Below, piece by piece: positions 53,601-64,000 of a stretch of DNA of 64,000 bases (position 1 is its first letter; every line of letters begins with the position of its first letter). The stretch covers positions 31,980,372-32,044,371 of the forward strand of contig OX419337.1 of NCBI GenBank assembly GCA_948470475.1, written 5' to 3'. The notes beneath the pieces were generated by a model. It saw only the letters and a program-made list of their open reading frames with translations. It was not told the DNA's origin and made no database searches. Both the position numbers and the translations under genes were made by a program. Source of the DNA: Galaxea fascicularis. Its lineage: Eukaryota; Cnidaria; Anthozoa; Scleractinia; Euphylliidae.

Positions 53601-56600
53601 GAAGTATCGAAAACAAACCGCAAATGGTTGAAGCTTTTGGTGGTTGAAATGTCTGTCCTTCAGGACGTCTTTGGCCAAAGAAAAGAACAATATGGTACCA
53701 GACATTTCTTAAAAATAGGAGTAGAGAAGAAAGCGCACAAACACCCCTGGCTTTGAGCTGTTGAGATGTTCTTATTCATGATCAATAGCAGGTTTGTGGG
53801 TTTCGTTTTCCTTTCGCGTTAATTCCACGTTTGATGAGTTGCGTGTGGCGTCTACAACGCTGAACTTGAACACATGAATGGCTTTTTAAATGAACTGTCA
53901 CTTTCGTTATCTGGTAAAATAAGCTTAAACTGGAACAGAGGCCTGAGGAAAATGTCAGAAATGTAAGCTATATTTGTGTACGATGCAGTCGTTCCTTCAA
54001 GCGACTGTTTCTTCACATGATTTCAAGAGTTCGATTCACGACCGAGCGAGCCACAACTGAAACTCGGGACTCAAGTTAAATAATTCATCAGAGAATACAG
54101 ATATTTGATAAAAATTCCGTTATTAAAGCTCAGCCGAAAACTCGATTATCTTTAAAGTTTTTGGAACAGAATGATTTCGTCTGCAAGACTTAAAATAGAA
54201 CTCTCATTCCTGTACAAGTTTTGCTCGCAGAAAGCATTTAAATGGCTTTCGACGACAGAAAAAGTTTACAATGAAAGCTTGTACTGAATGTTATTATCGC
54301 CAAATCGCTGAAAAAAATCTCTCTAAAATTCCTGATATGCATTACTAATCTTGAAAGGTTGATGTAGACCAGTTTGTTGCTGTTTTGGTCCGTCTCCGAG
54401 TGCCGAGTTCCTTTGTTCAACCAGCAGATTCAACTCCTCGCTTAAATAAGCAAATCTCCTTAGGTGGGAGGCCCGGCAAAAAACTTGAGTTCAAAATTTC
54501 GTAGCTCAAAGGAATAATCTTCTTCATCTCCGGAAGAATCATTAAATTTTCCATTTTTTACGAGAAAAAAAAAACAGGAATTATAAGAGTGTCGGCATCG
54601 ATTGCTGAGAGAAAGTACAAATAAACTCACTGACGTGAGCGTGCAACCCACGGGCAAATAGATCGAGCTTATTAGCCAATCAGAACGCGCGCCTCGCTAA
54701 GGCCATGTTATAATTAAGGACAGGATCACACAAGATGAATTTTTGCTTGATACTGTAACAATTTCTTCCTACTACGTCCATAGGAAACGTGTAGGGTCAA
54801 CAAATGAGAATTACAATTTTGATCTTAGGAGTAAAGGTCATACCTGGTTGATTAGCTGTATAAAGATCTTCCTGAATGAATGGAAATGGACACAGCTTTG
54901 GCTCTGATCTCGAAGGGCACAACACTTCAGTAGCTTTAAACTTGCCAGTGGCACTGGTCAGCTCAAAAAGACGTGGCTGATAGTTGTGTTTTGAAGGGTC
55001 TGCAGAAGAACAGAAATGTTCTAGACTGTAAAGTTAAGTTGACTACTGCAGGTCTGCGCCCCAACCAGTCTGATGGCCTTTTCTGGTAAAAGGTAAATTG
55101 TCCTGCTTCAAAAGCTGCTTCCTGGCGTGTTTCAAAACACTCCGGAAGATATTTTAGGCCTGAGAAGTATTTTTTCAGTCCCTTTTCCATCGGTTGGTGG
55201 TAGCTTTTCAGGCGAACTAGACCACTGCACTTTTCAGTTTAATCTCAGTTTTTAGAAATCCAATTCCATGTAAAATAGTGTAAAATAGTGTTTCGAACCC
55301 GAAGCGTTTTCGGGAGTCTGAGCCGTAATTTGAGATATCAAATGTCTGGTTGCGAAATGGTAAAGCAACACGCAAACAAACATTTAAAAAAACAGACAGT
55401 CACAATAGTTTAGCGGCTTTTCTGGATTGCAGGGCCTCTGTTAGGTAACTCTTTAAATCAAAACCCAAACCACTTGTAAAGAATTCCCAATTAAATCGGT
55501 GAAATATCTACCATGTGCCAGACTGCAATAGTACTTCTTTCCACCGATTGCTTTCCAGAACTCTTCTGGTTCGTCTCCTTCCTCAATCTCGCTCAAGCTC
55601 ACCCCTGATAACCCAGCCAAGTTACACTCAATACCCTTTCTGTGGATTGACATATAAATCACATGATCAGGTTGGACAGTGTGGAAATATCTTACAGCAG
55701 TTCAAAGCCAAATGACGTTTTTCACAAGCTCTTTTTTACCGAGTGCCGGTTAGGAACACAAAATGTTCAGTTTTGTTGTTGGTGGTGGCGTATACATGTA
55801 TGTGTACATCCCTTTTCTGAGCCTGATGGCTCACTGGGCCCTCCTTTGAGGTTTCCGTGACTTGTAGGCTCTTGGGAATAGGTGGTCAGCCTATCGCCCA
55901 GCCTCCACCTAACCTTGATGTGTGATGGTGGCGTTTAAAACGTCATTTGATTCTTTTCCATAAAGCGGGGGAAACTGTTTTTTGAGTCCCTCACCCACGT
56001 GGTTTTGTTTGCAAGCTATGGGAGGTTCAGGTGAGAGGCACCATCAAGTAAAACGCTGCCACCCAATCCAGCTACCTGATCAGGGAATGGATTCTGGCAC
56101 AAATTAAGATTGTTGAGCTAAAGAAATTACAGTTGTATCACCGAACTGTTGACAGATTCAGGCATAATTACCGGTATGTTTAACACCAAAGTATCCCAAT
56201 TTGAAGTTAACACCACTATGACACAAATTTCTTGATGAAATGTGTTGTTCAACAATCCTTCCCTTTTTTCCAGTTTTTGCTTATTCATTTTCAAACAAAG
56301 AACAAATTTACAGTGCATTTTCAAACGTTTCTTGTTTAACTTACACAAACCTTTCTGCGCGATCATTCTACATCTTTGTTTTAGAAATTTGCCAAGTGTA
56401 ATTTCAGTGACAGAAACGTCTTAGAATGAGAACAACACAAGTTGACATGGATCTCTCAGCAGAGTTTAACAGTGTTTTACACTTTTCCTCAAAAACCTCT
56501 TTTCCATTGTTTTGCGTGCGATCATTACGCTCACCTATATAAGGCTAAGTTGTCGGTTGTTATTTCAAAACAAACATTACATCTTGTAATCAGAAATGGT

Positions 56601-59600
56601 GATAGTTACAGCTTCTAACACACTTATCCTGTCAGTACCTTTCCTGTATTTTCTCAGCTGCTGCTTTAGCTGTTAAACGAGAATCAACACTTGATTTACA
56701 GCCATGCCACAAGAAGACACGTGCCTCCTTGCGTACCACAAGGACAAAACTGCTCCGTGATCGCAAAGAATAAGAGCTGAAAGATTGGCAAGAATAAAAT
56801 ATGAATGCACAATTCACGTTACTAGACCAAAAACGTTCATTTTTTAAGTTCACATTACACAGGATGAGTGGGCGCATTTCACCTGAAATAGTTCCCTTGA
56901 GAAAGGACTGGGATTGAGAGTGGTGGCGCGAGTGTTTGTGGGATTGTTTGGGGTTACGCCGAGGTAAACAAACTCGGGCGTTTACTATTCTGTTAACTAT
57001 CCTATTTGGGTACAAAGAGTTTCTGAAATTGTTCGTACACAAAGGCACGCAGCAGTTTACATGCTTCAACATTTTCATACTTCGCCTTCCTCAAACAATC
57101 ACAGTTTTGCAGGTGCTAATGGCTTCGTCAAGGATACTCACCTTGCTTTCACCTGATTCAAACAGGCTTCTTCTGGCTCTTCATTGCGAATGACGTACAA
57201 ACGAGTTGTGGAGGTGTCTGGAGAAATAGAAAAGGTCACACTAGATTGCATTACCTTGAGAGTGGAGTTCCATTCAACCATCGTGGAAAGATAACCGGGA
57301 AAAGGACAGGACTTTTGCGAACCACCTCAACTACTACGGCCTGTCATGTTGCTGTGAAAATCCGAAAAACCGTGAACACTAGAAATATTTATAGTGTTTG
57401 AAGTAAAAAGCCAATCGCGCGAGAGAAAACCAAACCGCAAAAAGTAACGGTAATTAGTTTGTGGTTTCATGTCGTTTTGACCCGAAAAGTTGCCAATGGA
57501 TACTATTTGCGTTCCCCTTGACAACAACCTGGTTTCAACGGCAAAACTTGGGTGGCAAACTTCTCAGTCTCGGTCCAAACTCAACTGATAACCGTTGTAA
57601 CCAGATTTAGCATGAGATAAGATAGCCTGCATGGCAGGCGCAAAAGGGGAGGGGGTGTGAGCGAGAAAACGAGAGAAAAATGGTAGCGGGCTGCGGAGGA
57701 GAAGGGAAAAGGAACGCCTGCACGCAGAATCCCCATTAAATTCTGATTTCTGCGTCCGTCGGCAGACGCAAAATTCTGATTGGTTAATTTTTGACGGTAG
57801 TCAAAACAAACTCGCAAATTGCGAATTTACGTTGAAGTCGGAACAAGAAGTGGCAGTTGGACATCCTCTAGAGGGAAGAGGAGTGTTTTAGCTGTTTCAT
57901 TTTACCCACGGGATACAGTAAAAGCCTTATTTACGAAATGGTTGTTCGCGCCAAGGAATTATTTGTGGTGAGGTACTTAGTCGATCTATCGAACGATTCT
58001 TGAACTACAACTTCACTAATAGGATATAATTTCTCGACCTTAAGCTGTGTATCTGTTTTCACAGAAATATATTCGATATTACTGAAGCAATTCAGAATAT
58101 TGTCATCTTGGCTCAATGAGTTTTCGTCCGCAGCAAGTAATGTCTCTGGCGATTCAACTCCTTACTGATGAACTGTTTATCGATAACTGTTTACCGAAAA
58201 CAAGTACTTGCGTGAATTTCCCTGACATGTTTTCGAAAATTTTAATTTTGTGTTATTGAAGAATCAACTTCGCACTAACATTCTGCCAAAATCAGGTCAG
58301 GAGTTTGCTTTTTCTCTGGCGACGGAAATTTAAAATTCTCAAATGACAATGGCTTCACGTAGACATAGAATCTGCAGGTTTTGTTTCGCTCACTGTCTTC
58401 ATTCGGTTTTCTCCGTTGGAGTTAATACCAAAATTATTCTGTTTTCCTCGATTGTTTTGTTCATTGTGAACGAACCAGCAATTCAATAACGGTTTTTTTT
58501 TAGGCCTTCACGGTGTGAATTCAGCCAAGCGACAAAGCGTGGGCCTGTATTGACAATCAGCCTAATTGAATTACCCGAAAATTGGTGGGTGGGAATTCAA
58601 ATAACGGGTGCTTGCGTGCAGGCGTTCCTTATCCCTTCTCCTCCCCAGCCCCCCGCCATTTTTCTCTCGCATTCTCACTCCCAACCCTCTCCCCTTTTAC
58701 ACCTGCCATGAAGGCTAGAGATAAGAAAACAACCGATCCTCTTTAAGTGAGATTTAAATAACCTTTTATATGTAGAAATAAGTCATTAGGAACGCAAGGT
58801 GAAGAAAACAGGTCACTTAGTGATGAGCTATCACCTCAAGAAGGATAAAAAAAAAATTAGCGCCTTCTGGCCAAAACATAACTAAATCAAAAGTTGTTAG
58901 TCTCAACTTATTCACTGATGGAAGCATTAAATTACTTGTGTTTTTAAGTTCTCAGAATTCAACTCTAACAGAGATAAAAACAGATGCGTGAAAATTGTAT
59001 TGAACACTAACGATCTGATCAAGAGTAAGGGCTACACAATCAGTACACTACAACCATATTCACAATGACAGGCACCTACCTGAAAAAGTGGCCGTCTTCT
59101 CATCAACAGGGTTTTTTCTGTTAAATGATACATATAAAATGTGCTGTTAATAATGAAAAATAATTGATTAGTTTATGCAACAGAAGGATGGATGAAAGAA
59201 GACGACGAAACACTCTTGAGTACACCTGTCGGATTTTAATCAAAGACTTCTTCCTTCTCGTAAATTTTGCGATCCCCATACAGGAGGGTCATCTAGAGAG
59301 TATCAAAGACAACATACAGCAACTCTGGCTACAAAAGGACAATTGCTTGTTCTCTTCTCTCGATTTTTTGTTGCATCAATGCAGTATCGTAAGCTGTTGC
59401 AGAAGGAAGCGAATACAGATCAAATGGGAAGTGCTGTGCAGGTGAAAAAATGCCAAGAAAGACACGTACAGCAGTGACTTGAGATGAAACATTTATCAGT
59501 TTTTTTGTTGATAACTTTCACAAATTAAACATAGTTTGATGTTTTTAATATTAATTAGTTTTATCTTTGTTATTAGATTCATGGTTTTCGTTTTCTTTTC

Positions 59601-62600
59601 TCGTTAACTTAACGTTAACTTTTACAGTGTAGAGCGGTTTTCAACTGTGTGTCAAATGTATTCGGTTTTGCTTTGGATTTCCTTTAATTGGCACTGTGAT
59701 TGGCTGGGAAGACTCACGCCATATTCTCCACCAATAACAAGCAAACTAAAATCAACTGCCTTGACGGTCAGATTTTCCCGCGCTTGGCGCCGAATTCATG
59801 TAATTGCTTCGAATTCTGATTGATTCATTTTACCCTGCTTTCTTCCATTGTGACTGGTCAGAGTAATTGTTTTGTTTCTGATTTTGTGCCACAATAAACC
59901 TTTTTACCGATACGGCGGCCATCTTGAATTCTATTGTTTTGACTGAGAAATTATGGGTTGCCGAGGAGGCAATCGCTGGAAAATTTATCGTATACACAAC
60001 TTTTAGGATAAATTTTTACTGCTTGTCTCTAATATTCCATAACAAATATTACAAGCGTTACATCTTACTGTATTTGGCAGTTGTTCCTATGGTTAGCGAA
60101 ATATTATTGTTAAAAGTTATCACGCCACAGTATTCTTTATAATTATTTCTCATCTGCCCCCTGGGTATCCCATAATTTCTTCGGAATTCAAGATGGCCGC
60201 CGTATCGGTAAAAAGATCTATTAAAAACCACTAACTTTCAGAAAGATTACAACTGCTAGTAAATTTTTCGTTCCTGAAGCATGGAAACCATAATTACGGT
60301 CAGAATTAATACTGCAGGAAATATGAAACGATTTGTTTCTTGCCAGTGTGATGTTGAAAATTGCATTGAAAGGATTACTTTTCAACTTAATTGCTTTTGA
60401 TTTAAACACTTTTACGTTGACAAATCGCAACTCGATCGTTGCTCCTGCAATTTATTTATAGGCCTCTTCATGATGAACCAAAAAGTGTCTGACAGTAGAT
60501 TTAAGACTTTTTTCCCTCTCACAACTCAATTAACCTTGCCACTTAACGTTTCCACAGCGTTTGACAACACTTTCAATGTTTGGAATTCTGCTCGCCTTCT
60601 AAAGATGTTTACTTAAGATCGTTTTCTTTTGCGATTATTCTTGAATAGGAATAGTCTGAATAAACGGAGACCTATTCCGTTTTCGGAATGATCTGAATGG
60701 TATTCCAGCTATTCTGTTCATTCTACTCCTGATAGCAGAAAGAACACAATACGGTTTTCACGTTCTCGGAAAGTTTTGGCGGGAAAATCGTACGCGCACC
60801 GCATAACCCGTGACGCGGCACCGGAACTTAAGGTCTCACGCTCAACCCAGACTATTCTACACATTGGTCTCATGTTACTTCCAGTTTCTGAATAACTTAA
60901 GTTTTTTTTTTCTCAGTTACACGCTAACTAAAGTATTTTACCGCATTTAGCTAAATGTTTAACGTATTCACTTGTTTCACTCTTACATTTAATATTAGTT
61001 AAGCTGCTACCATTTCTCATTTGCATTGTACCTACAAAAACACATTAAAGCAGCACTTTAAGTAGCGTTTTAACTGATTAACAGGAGAGAAGAAAGTTAA
61101 AAAAACCACATTAAACTTACTTTTCTGGATCATACCAGCACTTGGGTACACTGTTAATGAGAGAATTGGTGAGGTGAACAATGTGAATACAACAACACAC
61201 ATGCTGAAGGAACTTAAGAAAGCCATCTCCTTGTGACAATAATCTCTTCAAGGTTTATGTATTTAAACGCTTCAAGTAAATTTTACGAACCAGTGCTTAG
61301 TTTATATTTGGGGGCAGAAAGGAGAAATCTAAAAAACAAAAACCACATCACAATGATTGTGACTGGTGATGCGTACACATGCAAGTGAAGAAAACCGAAC
61401 AGTGACACTTTTCGGTTATGCATGCATGCAGTACTGAGACCAGACCAGGGTGCAACAGATAAGAGAGTTTCCTCAAAACCAAAAAACAAGACAAAGATGA
61501 AATAACATGTGCGCCAATTCTTGTCTTCACACTATTGGATGTTTTGTGACTCAACTACATCGCAACTGTGATATATTTGAATTCAGTCAATTTGTAACGT
61601 TTCGCCAAACATATCTTCGTTTAAGGAAGGGGGTAAATTTAAGACCACGACATAATTTAGGTTTGCAGTATTTTAACCAAGAATTGAGAAATTAGTAGTT
61701 TAAGAGCATTTTTTGTAATCACTTTAAGGCTGTGCGCTAAGAAAAGTAGTTGGGCGCCAAAAATCTATAAACCCTTTAAATCCAGGTTATCCAGCATATG
61801 CGTTTGGTGCTAAAACTAATATTTCCTGGTCGCCTAAAGGCAAAAGTAAGTCACCAGAGGCGACCGGGTGCCGCTAAAGCACAGCCCTGCACCTAATGTA
61901 ATGATAATGATGTGTATGTCATAGTTCAATTTCATCTTTGGCACAATTTGTATTTTCTTTTGTTTGTGTGTGAGGTGATGGGTGATAATGAGTCTAAAGA
62001 AAAGGGAAATAAAAATTGAACCAAGAAAAACAATTATTGAACTACAACATATATATGTTCGTGTACAGGCCCCATATGGCTGCCACCAAGATCAAAATTA
62101 ATGTGTTTTGCACTAGTTACTCAAAAAATCTTGACCTGCTTAATTATCTTATCATGCACACTACCATCTTGAAAACAGTATATCACACTTGATTGTTTCA
62201 TTCATAGACCAACAATGGTAATAATCTCTCCAAGCTAGTCTCTCAGTGATTCGTAGAAAACAATAATAAACGACGATCAATTTTCCAGACTGATTCTATG
62301 TACCTGCCATTGTGAATGATCATCCCTCCCTTGAAAAGATTCAAAAAGACTGGATTTTCCTTTCCTTGGACCACCCTCACCTGCAAAAAGAAGCAACAAC
62401 CAACAAGGCAAATTCAGGACATGATTATACACGGACTCTGTTATGTTGTTTCTTATAACCAGATTTAGGGGAGGAGTCAACAAAGCCAAAATACCTCTTT
62501 TATTTGGCACGTCGATCTTATGATTTATGCAAACCCATTTTATCATGACATTTTTTTATTAGTGAAGGTAAAGGAGACACGGACAATGGCTTAACATCTG

Positions 62601-63234
62601 TGCCCAATGATGCCATACTTGAACAAAGTGTTCCAGATAACAGCAAGCTTTTGGGTCAAAAACCAGGGAAAGCTGGCTCCTTGTAGCCTCCTACCCAGAC
62701 ATTCTTTTGGCTGCGAAGATTCCATGACAAGCCATAGGAGGTTAGGCTTCCTGATCCAACACACTGAGATGTTGAGTAAGAAATGTGGGAAAACCCATGC
62801 CTACCGAAAGTTTCTGGAACACTGGAAGTGAAAGCGATGTTGAGCACACAGCCAGCATGGTATCTTCTCCAATTAATTGAAGACCCCGGTTTATTGTCCA
62901 CACTGGGATTTGAACCCATGGTTTCCTACTTTAAGTTCAGTACTGTTACTAAATGAGTCATGTAGGCAGTGTCCATAATTATCAGAATAATGGCTTCACA
63001 TAAAAGTGAACGAAAATGCCACATAATGGGCTACCTGTGGACCTTTCTCTTCATCCAGTTCCACAGCCATGATAGCAGCCGCACCTTTCTCATTTACAGA
63101 ACAATCATTTCCCTGCCAAAAGAAGTAAGCACAGCGAACACGACCTGCCACAGTAGAACGGCAACGAGATTTCCTGTCCTTGGCAACTCTGTCGGCCAGT
63201 ACAAAGTATGCCCATCTGATGACGTAACCCTCGC
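47453..63234 (-). CDS. SVIL: supervillin, C-terminal part (12 exons; 5' end outside window)
   Basis: Supervillin is a membrane-associated actin- and myosin-II-binding scaffold of the villin/gelsolin superfamily. Twelve minus-strand exons join with consistent phase (1328 nt: two bases of a split codon, then 442 codons ending in TAG at 47455-47453). The translation follows vertebrate supervillin closely: CAYFFWQGNDCSVNEKGAAA, AVELDEEKGPQVRVVQGKEN, FLWHGCKSSVDSRL, EGDEPEEFWKAIGG, FPFIQEDLYTANQPALFIVD, and the headpiece ending WKQVNLKKAVGLF. These are the last gelsolin-like repeats plus the villin headpiece; the disordered N-terminal part and first gelsolin repeats must lie beyond 64000. Villin and flightless fit less well: the EEKGPQ and GVDPAKLEAYLSD wording is supervillin-specific. 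Introns carry family A and B MITEs, SINEs and long palindromes. Confidence 0.93.
47611..47796. mobile_element. Tc1/mariner (pogo/Tigger-type) MITE, TA target duplication
   Basis: CAATGGAACCCCGCTAATAC continuing GGTCACC at the left is mirrored by GGTGACCGTAAGGCGGGGTT and CCACTG at the right; both ends are flanked by TA. It is 186 bp and lies just 5' of the last supervillin exon (in transcript sense), in the intron. The small reading frames on it are non-coding. Confidence 0.75.
47960..48012 (+). repeat. TCATCG microsatellite
   Basis: About eight TCATCG/TCATCA units. In one frame it translates as a run of serines, which makes a spurious 180-codon reading frame at 47916-48458; it is non-coding. 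Confidence 0.85.
48140..48400 (+). mobile_element. diverged SINE body
   Basis: GGGTTCTTTAACGTCCCACA, GTTGTGAGACGGGGACTTCG and CCCTTATCCGAGAAGACTGG resemble the body of the SINE at 23450-23646 (read from the same strand). A part further right (CAACCTGCGACCTCCCGC) may be its tRNA-derived end. It occupies the last long supervillin intron. Confidence 0.45.
48995..49067 (-). repeat. tRNA-like head of SINE (copy 1 of 3)
   Basis: Read on the minus strand, 73 nt with a 7-bp acceptor stem (GGCTTCA/TGAAGTC, one G-U), D arm GCTC/GAGC and T-arm sequence AGTTCAAACCCC. The anticodon loop lacks the invariant U33 (C instead), so it is probably not a tRNA gene. A tail with AGGCTTCTTTACGCAATTGC continues to about 48910. 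Copies 2 and 3 are at 49292 and 49543 on the other strand. Confidence 0.65.
49292..49440 (+). mobile_element. tRNA-derived SINE (copy 2 of 3), 5'-truncated head
   Basis: GCTCAGTTGGTTAGGGCATC...GGATTCAAACCCCGT (to about 49358), followed by a T-run and the tail TCAGGCTTCTTTACACAATT...CGAGGATGATACTTCATTTG. It lacks the first bases of the tRNA-like acceptor stem. It faces copy 1. Confidence 0.6.
49543..49690 (+). mobile_element. tRNA-derived SINE (copy 3 of 3)
   Basis: The complete 73-nt tRNA-like head at 49543-49615 (GGCTTCATAGCTCAGCTGGT...CTCAAACCCCGTTGGAGTCC) is followed by a tail, TTTCAGGGTTCTTAACGCAA...GCGAGGATCATACTTCATTT. The same tail is in copies 1 and 2, which defines the family. Confidence 0.65.
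50040..50064. repeat. short perfect hairpin
   Basis: CTCGGAGTTGTTAAACAGCT followed by CCGAG: 10-11 bp arms (CTCGGAGCTG type) around a TTAAA loop, intronic to supervillin. Function unknown; probably a transposon end. Confidence 0.4.
51088..51356 (-). mobile_element. foldback MITE family A, copy 4 (reverse orientation)
   Basis: CTACAACGAGTTGCAAAAAT...TTTTGCAACTGGTTGTAG, the reverse orientation of copies 1-3, with full termini at both ends. It gives the family ends as CTACAACNAGTTGCAAAA. Intronic to supervillin. Confidence 0.8.
52060..52242. mobile_element. foldback MITE family B, copy 2
   Basis: Same termini (GGCCCTTTGCAG...CTGCAAAGGGCC) and the same inner arms (CTGACATCCAAAACAAAGCA, TTTGTTTTGGATGTTACAG) as the copy at 25717-25902, but more diverged. 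Its right end lies only 32 bp from the 3' edge of the supervillin exon at 52275-52424, that is, just inside the donor side of that intron. Confidence 0.75.
52275..63234 (-). CDS. SVIL: supervillin gelsolin-like repeat exons (8 exons)
   Basis: Exons in transcript order are 63234-63035, 62380-62304, 59117-59080, 57217-57142, 56776-56639, 55639-55512, 54999-54844 and 52424-52275. The first encodes GYVIRWAYFVLADRVAKDRK and the FFWQG motif of a gelsolin repeat; the second encodes NPVFLNLFKGGMIIHNGR. The 38-nt third exon (KNPVDEKTATFS) is needed for phase between the second and fourth. The fifth holds VFLWHGCKSS and AAAEKIQER; the sixth the acidic IEEGDEPEEFW turn; the seventh YQPRLFELTSATGKFKATEV; the eighth DVYVWEGWMLEDDDD and RQRWDRDRRLAMETALNYAK. 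All splice sites are GT/AG. Confidence 0.9.
53143..53332. mobile_element. 190-bp near-complete palindrome (foldback element)
   Basis: The left arm starts AAGAAATGGTGAACGTGCAG and continues GTGCAGTTATCGAGTTATAT; the right arm is its reverse complement, ending CTCACCATTTCTT. The centre is itself inverted (AGAGTCGCAC...GTGCGACTCT), so nearly the whole 190 bp can form one hairpin. Intronic to supervillin (between exons 54844 and 52424). Confidence 0.75.
57610..58732. mobile_element. pair of inverted ~115-bp repeats flanking ~0.9 kb
   Basis: The left arm at 57610-57725 (TAGCCTGCATGGCAGGCGCA, GAGAGAAAAATGGTAGCGGG, AAGGAACGCCTGCACGCA) matches the reverse complement of the right arm at 58614-58732. 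The spacer holds a TCTGATTGGTTAA-type segment and AT-rich unique DNA without a gene. Either two copies of one short element in opposite orientation, or the long termini of one element. Confidence 0.65.
59900..60215. mobile_element. 316-bp element with perfect 32-bp terminal inverted repeats
   Basis: The left end at 59900-59931 begins CTTTTTACCGATACGGCGGC, and the right end at 60184-60215 is its exact reverse complement over 32 bases (GAATTCAAGATGGCCGCCGT...). A second inner pair, AGAAATTATGGGTTGCC against GGTATCCCATAATTTCT, is also inverted. The 72-codon frame inside is probably chance. Intronic to supervillin. Confidence 0.8.
61724..61889. mobile_element. hAT-like MITE (CAGGGCTGTGC termini)
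   Basis: Right end GCCGCTAAAGCACAGCCCTG; left end AAGGCTGTGCGCTAAG, its partial complement; inner GTTGGGCGCC and GGCGACC segments also pair roughly. The CAGGGCTGTGC type of terminus is typical of hAT-derived MITEs. Intronic to supervillin. Confidence 0.5.
62640..62925 (-). mobile_element. repeat with tRNA-like end (SINE candidate)
   Basis: On the minus strand GGGTTCAAATCCCAGTGTGG (B-box-like) lies at about 62895-62915. The plus-strand text GGTCAAAAACCAGGGAAAGC and TTGAGTAAGAAATGTGGGAA, with AACCCATG after it, recurs in diverged form at 14195-14275 (GGTCAAAAACCAGAGAAAGC, TTGAGTAAGAGATTTTGGGA). The two sites therefore belong to one repeat family. Confidence 0.45.
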
Positions 63235-63446
63235 CTGCAATAACAAAACCAAAAACATTCGAGGATGGAGGAAAATTGTAGCTTTGTCAAACCCAGTTGA
63301 CTGGACATGTAATCCTTGTAAAATGTCAAAATGAAATCTCCAGAAACTTACTCAACAGATATCTTCAGAAGATCAGCTCAGTGGGAAAAGGTTACAGCTA
63401 CATTAGTATAAGGGTAATACAAAACATCTTTTGGTCACCCACAGCG

Positions 63447-63609
63447 CAGGGATGGAAATAACGGCTGGTTATCCGTAATTACCGATCAAATTTGTCAGCC
63501 AAAAATGAAATAATATAGTAAAATTTCACAAGAATAAAATAAAAACGATAACTGAACAAAGCTAGCTGCTTATCACCTATCAATCTGTTTTCCCTTATTT
63601 CCATCTCTG
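63447..63609. mobile_element. hAT-like MITE (CAGGGATGGAAATAA termini)
   Basis: Starts CAGGGATGGAAATAACGG and ends CCCTTATTTCCATCTCTG, inverted with one or two mismatches; ACAGCG/ACAGTG flank it as a likely target duplication. It lies in the supervillin intron upstream of the first visible exon. Confidence 0.6.
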
Positions 63610-64000
63610 ACAGTGTAGTACCATTTCCCAACAGACTCCCATTGGGTGACTTCAAGGTGAGTGAATGTTTATGGTTTATTGGACATCACGCATTGTAAAG
63701 TGGTTTTCAATTAAGTGTTTTTTCTCTTTGCTTTGCTCTGTGATTAGCAACAAAACATGGAACATTTTATAAACCAAGGAGGAGCAAAACCCCGACCCTG
63801 TACCTTGCTTGCACAAATTTTCCAGTGCTTGGCATCACCTTTTTTTAGATGTAATTGCTTTATATTTTAATCGTTTTTATGGCAGCAAATACCAACAGTA
63901 AAATGAATGGATCAGAATGTCAGTACAGACAAATGCAAACGCCCATCATTTTCCACACTCAACTGAAAAGCACTTTAAGACTTAACAAGAATTTGTAATT
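63610..64000. other. supervillin intron to window edge
   Basis: No supervillin exon was found between 63235 and the right edge on the minus strand, although the exon at 63234-63035 begins mid-codon and needs at least one upstream exon. An exon-like plus-strand stretch here was rejected. Confidence 0.4.

Noticed and set aside
63617..63657. Plus-strand exon-like stretch (acceptor, VVPFPNRLPLGDFK, then AAG/gtgagt), weakly like a gelsolin segment
   Set aside because: It is on the strand opposite to supervillin, starts at the end of a MITE, and cannot join any neighbouring exon.

Overview
The window looks like nuclear DNA of a cnidarian, most likely an anthozoan such as a stony coral. It is AT-rich, with short coding exons bounded by GT/AG splice sites inside long introns, metazoan-specific genes, and many small foldback transposons and tRNA-derived SINEs. 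Nothing indicates a prokaryote or virus: there are no operons, Shine-Dalgarno sites or CRISPR arrays. The organism assignment is inferred from gene families and repeat types, since no database search was possible.

Three protein genes can be assembled exon by exon with consistent splice phases. (1) About 1.4-37.0 kb, plus strand: the 3' part of a pentatricopeptide-repeat gene orthologous to LRPPRC, the mitochondrial mRNA-stability factor. It has 33 exons and 874 residues to the stop; the 5' end lies outside the window. (2) About 41.97-45.55 kb, plus strand: a complete seven-exon gene for a small single-pass membrane protein (222 aa) that I do not recognise. It has a signal peptide, one transmembrane helix, a Ser/Thr/Pro-rich tail and a good polyadenylation signal. 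(3) About 63.2-47.45 kb, minus strand: the 3' part of a supervillin gene (SVIL), 12 exons and 441 residues, covering the last gelsolin-like repeats and the C-terminal villin headpiece. Genes 2 and 3 are convergent. The three genes have no evident shared pathway: mitochondrial RNA metabolism, an unknown membrane protein, and actin/membrane cytoskeleton.

The rest is intron and intergenic sequence loaded with mobile DNA. It includes a 2.9-kb piggyBac-like TTAA-flanked element carrying two nested foldback MITEs, a frameshifted Harbinger (HARBI1-like) transposase pseudogene, a LINE reverse-transcriptase fragment, at least a dozen short inverted-repeat elements, several tRNA-derived SINE copies, and foldback insertions with 12-16 bp direct repeats at their edges. 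One of these foldbacks carries hammerhead-ribozyme-like core motifs in both arms. The most unusual structures are that foldback (18.14-18.46 kb), a dimeric tRNA-like SINE with an inverted third arm and a 16-bp target duplication (28.89-29.66 kb), and a possible alternative terminal exon of LRPPRC (34.87-35.05 kb). I found no clear new multi-gene system.
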